Of a stretch of 64,000 nucleotides of DNA, positions 59,325 through 64,000 are shown in pieces. The notes beneath the pieces were generated by a model. The model had not been told where the DNA came from, made no database searches, and was given only the letters and a program-made list of their open reading frames with translations. The stretch is taken from positions 1 through 64,000 of the forward strand of contig NZ_FZOL01000002.1 in assembly GCF_900188455.1 (NCBI RefSeq), written 5' to 3'. Source of the stretch: Pseudomonas japonica (lineage in GTDB: Bacteria; Pseudomonadota; Gammaproteobacteria; Pseudomonadales; Pseudomonadaceae). Position 1 is the stretch's first letter; each line of letters begins with the position of its first letter. The translations under genes and the position numbers were made by a program.

Positions 59325-59476
59325 ATCACGGAAAGGGAGTGGAAATGGGAGGCCGACTTTAACACAGCTTCATGAGCCGGTATTCGCGGGGCGCCAGGCG
59401 ACAGGCCAGGTTTCACTGCGCAAAGGCAATGGCTGGGTTAGTATTGCCGCTCCTCAAATCATGACCAGCGTCCCGT

Positions 59477-61339
59477 ATGTACCTGAGCAACATTCATCAA
59501 AGTGCCAATCGCCTATTCGACTTCATATGTTTATGGATACTCCCAATAGGCTATTTCCTGTTGCTGAGTGCGCTGTTCTTTCTGCCGGAGCGCAGCCTGC
59601 ACCATAAACTCTTCTATCTACTGTTCAGTATTCCGACGCTTATTGCCTTGCTCGCGCGGCCGAGTGATTTGAGGGGCTTCATCCGCGAACCGATCGTCAT
59701 CCTGTTCACTCTGTTCGCAGTCTACGCAGCCATCAGTATTGCCTGGAGCCCTTCCGAATCCGGCGCCAGCAGCCTGATCAAACGCCCCCTGCATACATTC
59801 ATGCTGTTCGCCGGTTGTTACCTGCTGGTGCGCTACCGTCCCGAAACTTTGAATGCCATCTTCCTGGGCGCAGCCGTATTGGCCCTGTTCGCTTCCGCGC
59901 GAAGCATCTATTCCTTTGCCAGCACGTATGTGGAGGGACTGCGTCTGATCGGTTCGGGAGCCTTGGACAACCCGCTGCTCAGTTCCCATCTGTTCGGATT
60001 CTTCGCCACTTACTGGCTGTGCATGTGCATCGGCAGCAAGAACCTTCGCACACTTCTACTTAGCCTCGCGGCATTGTCGATCATGCTCACCGCGGTGCTC
60101 GCGACAGGCTCCAGGACTCCACTGGTCGCCCTGACAATAGCGGTGGGATGGGTTGCCCTTCTTCGTGCGGACAAGCGCTCGATTCCACTGCTGCTGGCCA
60201 TTCCAACGGTCGCTATCGCCCTGCTCCTGATCGCTCCTGAAATGATCATGGGTCGTGGTGAATCCTATCGGTTCGAGATATGGCAGATCAGTTGGAACCT
60301 GATTCTCGAACACCCCCTCTTCGGCCACGGCTACGATGCGCCCATGAGTGTCGACCTCGGCATCGGCTACATCCTCAGCGAACCACATAACTTCGCCCTC
60401 GGTGTGCTCCACAACCTCGGAATTGTCGGATTCTTACCCTGGCTGGGGATGATCGCTTACGGCCTGTACAGCGGCTGGAAACACAGGAAGGAAGCCCCCT
60501 TCGTACTTGCCTCGGCACTGCTGGCATTCGGTATCGGTGCAGGCCTTACCGAAGGGGGAGGCATTCTGTCGCGCCCCAAGGAGCACTGGTTCCTGTTGTG
60601 GATTCCCCTGGCCCTGATCGCCGCGCTGAACATCGCTCATCGGGCCAGCAGGTTGCTGTGCATCGACGCCCGCGCCTTGAACGCAGAGCAGGCCGGACAG
60701 TTGGTCGCCGGCGGGAAGGTCATCGAGGAAGATGGTCGGGGCCCCAAAGTGATTCGCCTGCAGGATGGCAGCTTTCTGAAGATATTCCACCGTCGCCGCT
60801 GGTATACCTCGGATACGTTGAATCCCTACTCGAAGCGTTTCGCCCGAAACAGCCAGCAATTGCTCGCCCTGGGTTTCATCGCGCCGCCGGTACTCGATCT
60901 CTATCTCTATCCGGATGGCTCCAAGGGCGTGCGCTACCAACCGCTACCAGGCCGGACCCTGCGCCAGGCCCTGGAGGCCTGCGATACGCAGGATGCCCGC
61001 CAGATACTTGTTCACCGTCTCGGACGTTATATTGCGCAACTGCATGAACGAGGTGTGTATTTCCGCTCCTTGCACCTGGGCAATGTCCTGCTGCTGAACG
61101 ACGGGGAGCTTGGCCTGATCGACCTGGCAGATATGCGTATCCTGCCATCCTCGTTGTCCCCTGGATTACGCCAGCGCAACCTGCGCCATATGCAACGCTA
61201 CACTCAGGACCGCCATTGGCTGTTCGAGGAAAACCAGGAGGCATTGCTCAGTGGTTATTCCGAGATCGCGCCGTCCTGTACACAACGGATGCGTCAACAT
61301 CTTGCATCCTCGAAGAATGAAAAAATAACAACATGTTGA
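59477..61339 (+). CDS. waaL: O-antigen ligase fused to a kinase-like domain
   Basis: This 620-residue protein joins two activities. Residues about 1-390 are a polytopic WaaL/Wzy-type membrane domain (LATGSRTPLVALTIAV near 205, HPLFGHGYDAPMS near 280), the ligase that attaches O-antigen to lipid A-core. Residues about 400-605 are cytoplasmic and resemble LPS/Kdo kinases of the WaaP/InaA group, with Lys435 in FLKIFHRR and IDLAD (Asp549, Asp552). The catalytic-loop Asp is replaced: FRSLHLGN places Ser531 where HxD is expected. A classical ribosome-binding site is not seen, so the start is less certain. It overlaps the acyltransferase gene by 7 nt. Confidence 0.82.
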   Translation: MYLSNIHQSANRLFDFICLWILPIGYFLLLSALFFLPERSLHHKLFYLLFSIPTLIALLARPSDLRGFIREPIVILFTLFAVYAAISIAWSPSESGASSLIKRPLHTFMLFAGCYLLVRYRPETLNAIFLGAAVLALFASARSIYSFASTYVEGLRLIGSGALDNPLLSSHLFGFFATYWLCMCIGSKNLRTLLLSLAALSIMLTAVLATGSRTPLVALTIAVGWVALLRADKRSIPLLLAIPTVAIALLLIAPEMIMGRGESYRFEIWQISWNLILEHPLFGHGYDAPMSVDLGIGYILSEPHNFALGVLHNLGIVGFLPWLGMIAYGLYSGWKHRKEAPFVLASALLAFGIGAGLTEGGGILSRPKEHWFLLWIPLALIAALNIAHRASRLLCIDARALNAEQAGQLVAGGKVIEEDGRGPKVIRLQDGSFLKIFHRRRWYTSDTLNPYSKRFARNSQQLLALGFIAPPVLDLYLYPDGSKGVRYQPLPGRTLRQALEACDTQDARQILVHRLGRYIAQLHERGVYFRSLHLGNVLLLNDGELGLIDLADMRILPSSLSPGLRQRNLRHMQRYTQDRHWLFEENQEALLSGYSEIAPSCTQRMRQHLASSKNEKITTC

Positions 61340-62538
61340 CCGCTCAACTGCTGGCAGTCACAGCCTATCTCCTGGCGCTGGCTACTGCGGCACTCCTGCT
61401 ACACATTCCGGCCGTCGCGCGCAACCTCAAGGTTGCCGCAGGCCGCTCCACGGCTATCGACGGGTTGCGCGGCTATCTGGCGCTCGGCGTCTTCATCCAC
61501 CATTCGGCGATCGCCTGGCACTTCCATCAAAGCGGCCAGATAGGCATGCCACCCGAGCGGGTCTTCGCTCAGATCGGCCAGATAGGGGTCGCTCTGTTCT
61601 TCATGATCACCGGTTTTCTGTTCTGGGACCGCTTGCTCAAGCAGGCACGCGGCTTCGATTGGCAGGCGTTCGCGATTTCCCGCATTTTTCGCCTTTATCC
61701 CCTGTACCTGCCGCTGCTTGCGGCGATCACCGCAACGGCGTTCTTCCTCAAGGACTGGGTGTTGCTGGATGCGCCGGCAGAACTGCTCAAACACCTGTCC
61801 CTGTGGCTGATCTTCGAACGTCCGGACATCAATCAGCTCGATGGCACCGGGACGCTGATCTCCAACGTCACCTGGACCCTGGCCTACGAGGTGTACTTCT
61901 ATCTGGCCCTGCCCTTGCTGGGGATGATCTTCATCTACCGCGGCACCCACGTAAAAACCATTGCCTGCCTGGTCGGTCTGTACCTGCTGGCGCAGGTGGT
62001 GGGCTTCGAACACTCGTTGAAGAAGAAATATCTGCTCAGCTTCGTCGGCGGCATTGCCGCAGCGTACTGGATTCGCAGGCCGACACTGGTCGCTTGGGGC
62101 CGCAGCCGCATCGCCGCGATCCTGGCAGTAGCCATGCTCCTGGTAGTGATGACGATGTTGCGCAAGACCTTTGCAGTGTTTCCACTACTGCTGCTGAGCG
62201 TGTTCTTCTTCGTGGTGGTGTCGGGCAACGAACTGTTCGGTGCGCTGCGCCTGCGCAGCGCCCGCTGGCTTGGAGAAATCAGCTACAGCACCTATCTGCT
62301 GCACGGTTTCCTGCTCTGGTGGGTGGTCTATTACATCTATCCGCGGATGGGCCTGGCACTGGACGAGCCGCTACCGTTCCTGGGCCTGATCGCGCTGTGC
62401 TGCGTACTGCTGGTGTTGATTAGCAGTCTGACGTTCCTGCTCTTTGAAAAACCCGGGATCGCCAAGGGTAAACAACTCGCGCAGAAGCTGCGGCGCAGAC
62501 GCGAGGCAAGACAGCCCACCAAGGCAGAAAAGGCCTGA
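61333..62538 (+). CDS. Acyltransferase 3 family membrane O-acyltransferase
   Basis: This 401-residue protein is an OafA/YrhL-type integral membrane acyltransferase with about ten transmembrane segments. It has the family start STAIDGLRGYLALGVFIHHSAIAWHF with the probable catalytic His near residue 55, and the conserved SYSTYLLHGFLLWWV near 318. Such enzymes acetylate sugars of O-antigen, exopolysaccharide or Nod factors. Its start lies inside the end of the WaaL fusion (7-nt overlap), so coupling is likely. Substrate is probably LPS. Confidence 0.9.
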   Translation: MLTAQLLAVTAYLLALATAALLLHIPAVARNLKVAAGRSTAIDGLRGYLALGVFIHHSAIAWHFHQSGQIGMPPERVFAQIGQIGVALFFMITGFLFWDRLLKQARGFDWQAFAISRIFRLYPLYLPLLAAITATAFFLKDWVLLDAPAELLKHLSLWLIFERPDINQLDGTGTLISNVTWTLAYEVYFYLALPLLGMIFIYRGTHVKTIACLVGLYLLAQVVGFEHSLKKKYLLSFVGGIAAAYWIRRPTLVAWGRSRIAAILAVAMLLVVMTMLRKTFAVFPLLLLSVFFFVVVSGNELFGALRLRSARWLGEISYSTYLLHGFLLWWVVYYIYPRMGLALDEPLPFLGLIALCCVLLVLISSLTFLLFEKPGIAKGKQLAQKLRRRREARQPTKAEKA

Positions 62539-62578
62539 GCCACCTCAGCACTGCCAAGCAGCCCGATACCCCGTGTCG

Positions 62579-63463
62579 TCAGTTCCGCTCAAGCGGTAGG
62601 AAAAACAGCCGTCCCAGGCCACGCCAGGTCTTGCGGGTAAAGGCCCGCAGCGGAATCTGCGCCAGCAGTTCACGCGCCAGCTTGCGGTCGCGATTGGCCA
62701 CTTTGAGGAACATGGAGTTCAGCGCCTTGAACTTCACTTCCTCGTACGCCGGGTGATCACTGAACTTGGCGTAGATGCGCAGGATGCTCTCGATCATGAA
62801 GCGGTGATTCTTGTACGAGTTGGTCGCGTGCTTGCGATAGCGCGCCATCACCACCGGCAGGCCGTCGATGACATAGCCGGCATGGGTGATCTTCAGTTCG
62901 ATGTACAGGTCTTCAAGGCGGATTTCCGGATCGAACCCCCCGACCTTCTCCAGCGCCTCGCGGCGAAACAGCAAGGTCGGCGCGGGTGGATAGGGCTTGC
63001 GTTCGAGAAACATGTCCTCGAAATCCGAGCGGCGGAAGGGAATATCGCGACGCTGGCGCTTTTCCGGGAACAGCTCGCCATTGGAGTCGATCAGCTCGAT
63101 GTTGCCGGCGCAAATGCCGACCTCGGGCTTGTCGGCCATGTGCGCGACCTGGATGGCGATGCGCTCCGGCATCATGATGTCGTCCGAGCCGAACGTAGCC
63201 ACCAGTTCGCCATGGGAACGGGCAATACCGTCGTTCAGCGTGCGGGTCAGCCCCTGGTTCTGCTGCACCTTGAAATCGAAGCCATGGATGGCCTGCAGGC
63301 GCTGGATGCGCTCGACGCTGTCGTCCGTGGAGCCATCGTCGATCACCAGCAGCTCGATATGCGGGTAGGTCTGGTCGAGCACGCTCTGGATGCTCTGCTC
63401 GATGTAGGGTCCATGGTTGTACGAAGCGATGATGACGCTTACCAGGGGTTGCTTGTCGGTCAT
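62579..63463 (-). CDS. Glycosyltransferase family 2
   Basis: This 294-residue soluble or peripheral enzyme starts with the GT-A fold: LVSVIIASYNHGPYIEQSIQ (about 6-25), VIDDGSTDDS near 40-50, FGSDDIMMPERI near 92-103, and a conserved C-terminal stretch with RKHATNSYKNHRFM. It is likely to add a sugar to LPS core or O-antigen. The start ATG overlaps the end of the next glycosyltransferase by 4 nt, so both are cotranscribed. Confidence 0.9.
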   Translation of the reverse strand: MTDKQPLVSVIIASYNHGPYIEQSIQSVLDQTYPHIELLVIDDGSTDDSVERIQRLQAIHGFDFKVQQNQGLTRTLNDGIARSHGELVATFGSDDIMMPERIAIQVAHMADKPEVGICAGNIELIDSNGELFPEKRQRRDIPFRRSDFEDMFLERKPYPPAPTLLFRREALEKVGGFDPEIRLEDLYIELKITHAGYVIDGLPVVMARYRKHATNSYKNHRFMIESILRIYAKFSDHPAYEEVKFKALNSMFLKVANRDRKLARELLAQIPLRAFTRKTWRGLGRLFFLPLERN

Positions 63464-64000
63464 GCCGGTTCCTTGTTGGCGTTGGCCAGGCCGGACTCGA
63501 TCAGGTCCAGGTACTGCTGGCGGAATATGTCGATATCGTGGTGGGTCCGCAGATAGGTCCAGGTTTCCTCGCCCTTGGCCCGCAAGGCCTGCTCGTCGAG
63601 CGCCAGGTAGGTATCCAGCGCCCGGGTCAGTTGCGCCACGTTGGCCGGTTCCACCGCCAGCCCACCGGCGCCCTCGATCAGCGGCAGCATCGCCGGCACG
63701 CTGGAGGCGATCACCGGCAGACGCCCGCTCATGCCTTCGAGCAGGGCCAGGCCAAGGCCCTCGGCCAGCGACGGCATGGTCCAGATGTCGAACGCGCGCA
63801 CGTATTGCAGGGCGTTTTCCTTGAAGCCCAGCAGGTGCGCCCGCCCGCCCAGGCCCGCCGCGTCGATCTGGTCTTGCAGCTTCTGCTGCTCGCGGCCGGC
63901 GCCGATGATCGCCAGGTGAGCCTGTGGATACTTGTCCTTGAGCGCGGCGAACGCCTGGATCAGGTGGGTGTGTCCCTTGACCGGCACCAGGCGGCCCAGG
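63460..64000 (-). CDS. Glycosyltransferase family 4, 5' end outside the window
   Basis: The reverse strand from the window end reads LGRLVPVKGHTHLIQAFAAL, the usual beta-strand and phosphate loop of GT-B enzymes, then LAIIGAGREQQKL, LLGFKENALQYVRAFDIWTMPSLAEGLGLALLEGMS, with the donor-binding E-x7-E-like SLAEGLGLALLE. About 180 residues are visible; the N-terminal acceptor domain lies beyond base 64000. It is upstream of the GT2 gene in the same operon and likely acts in LPS assembly. Confidence 0.9.
   Translation of the reverse strand, partial: LGRLVPVKGHTHLIQAFAALKDKYPQAHLAIIGAGREQQKLQDQIDAAGLGGRAHLLGFKENALQYVRAFDIWTMPSLAEGLGLALLEGMSGRLPVIASSVPAMLPLIEGAGGLAVEPANVAQLTRALDTYLALDEQALRAKGEETWTYLRTHHDIDIFRQQYLDLIESGLANANKEPA

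Overview
The window is a stretch of conserved chromosome from a Pseudomonas, most likely of the P. fluorescens group. The evidence is high GC, Pseudomonas-type REP palindromes between genes (GTGGGAGC and GTAGGAGCTGGCTTGC families), and a gene order that follows the P. aeruginosa PAO1 block from rnr to the LPS core genes. There are no insertion sequences, phage genes, CRISPR arrays or rRNA genes. Coding density is high. The largest non-coding gap, about 395 bp, holds the thiC riboswitch leader.

Region 1 (1-10.4 kb): the start of rpsF with a structured leader, then rlmB and rnr transcribed leftward. Two identical tRNA-Leu(CAG) genes follow, then a ferric iron ABC transporter pair (hitA, hitB) without an ATPase gene, a chemotaxis receptor, and purA. 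Region 2 (10.4-23 kb): a leftward run of hisZ, hflC, hflK, hflX, hfq, miaA, mutL, amiB, tsaE and a NAD(P)HX dehydratase, with queG divergent and a TRIC-like channel convergent to queG. Region 3 (23-35.4 kb): orn, rsgA, a small TIR-domain protein, motAB with a candidate FliA promoter, an HDOD protein, rhdA, psd, an OAA-type mannose-binding lectin, serB, an AhpA-like membrane protein and an orphan PqiC-like lipoprotein.

Region 4 (35.5-44.9 kb): parC, a retropepsin-like protease, an esterase-like phytase-family protein, parE, a YqiA-like hydrolase, cpdA, a DUF1249 protein and nudF, nearly all leftward and often overlapping, followed by an RsiV-like lipoprotein. Region 5 (44.8-51.6 kb): thiC and cytX behind a TPP riboswitch, tolC, waaA and a REP-derived tandem array. 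Region 6 (51.6-64 kb): a LysR regulator divergent from an EmrE-type pump, an FAD oxidoreductase, an aldo/keto reductase and a Nudix-like protein, followed by LPS genes. These are hldE, msbA, a WaaL ligase fused to a kinase-like domain, an O-acyltransferase and two glycosyltransferases, the last cut by the window end.

The parts most worth a second look are the WaaL-kinase fusion whose catalytic Asp position is Ser, the TIR protein whose catalytic Glu position is Ser, the OAA-family lectin with a repeat-rich leader, the degenerate cyclase-like domain of the AhpA-like protein, an ATC-N9-GAT box between the LysR gene and the pump, and the C-rich thiC leader.
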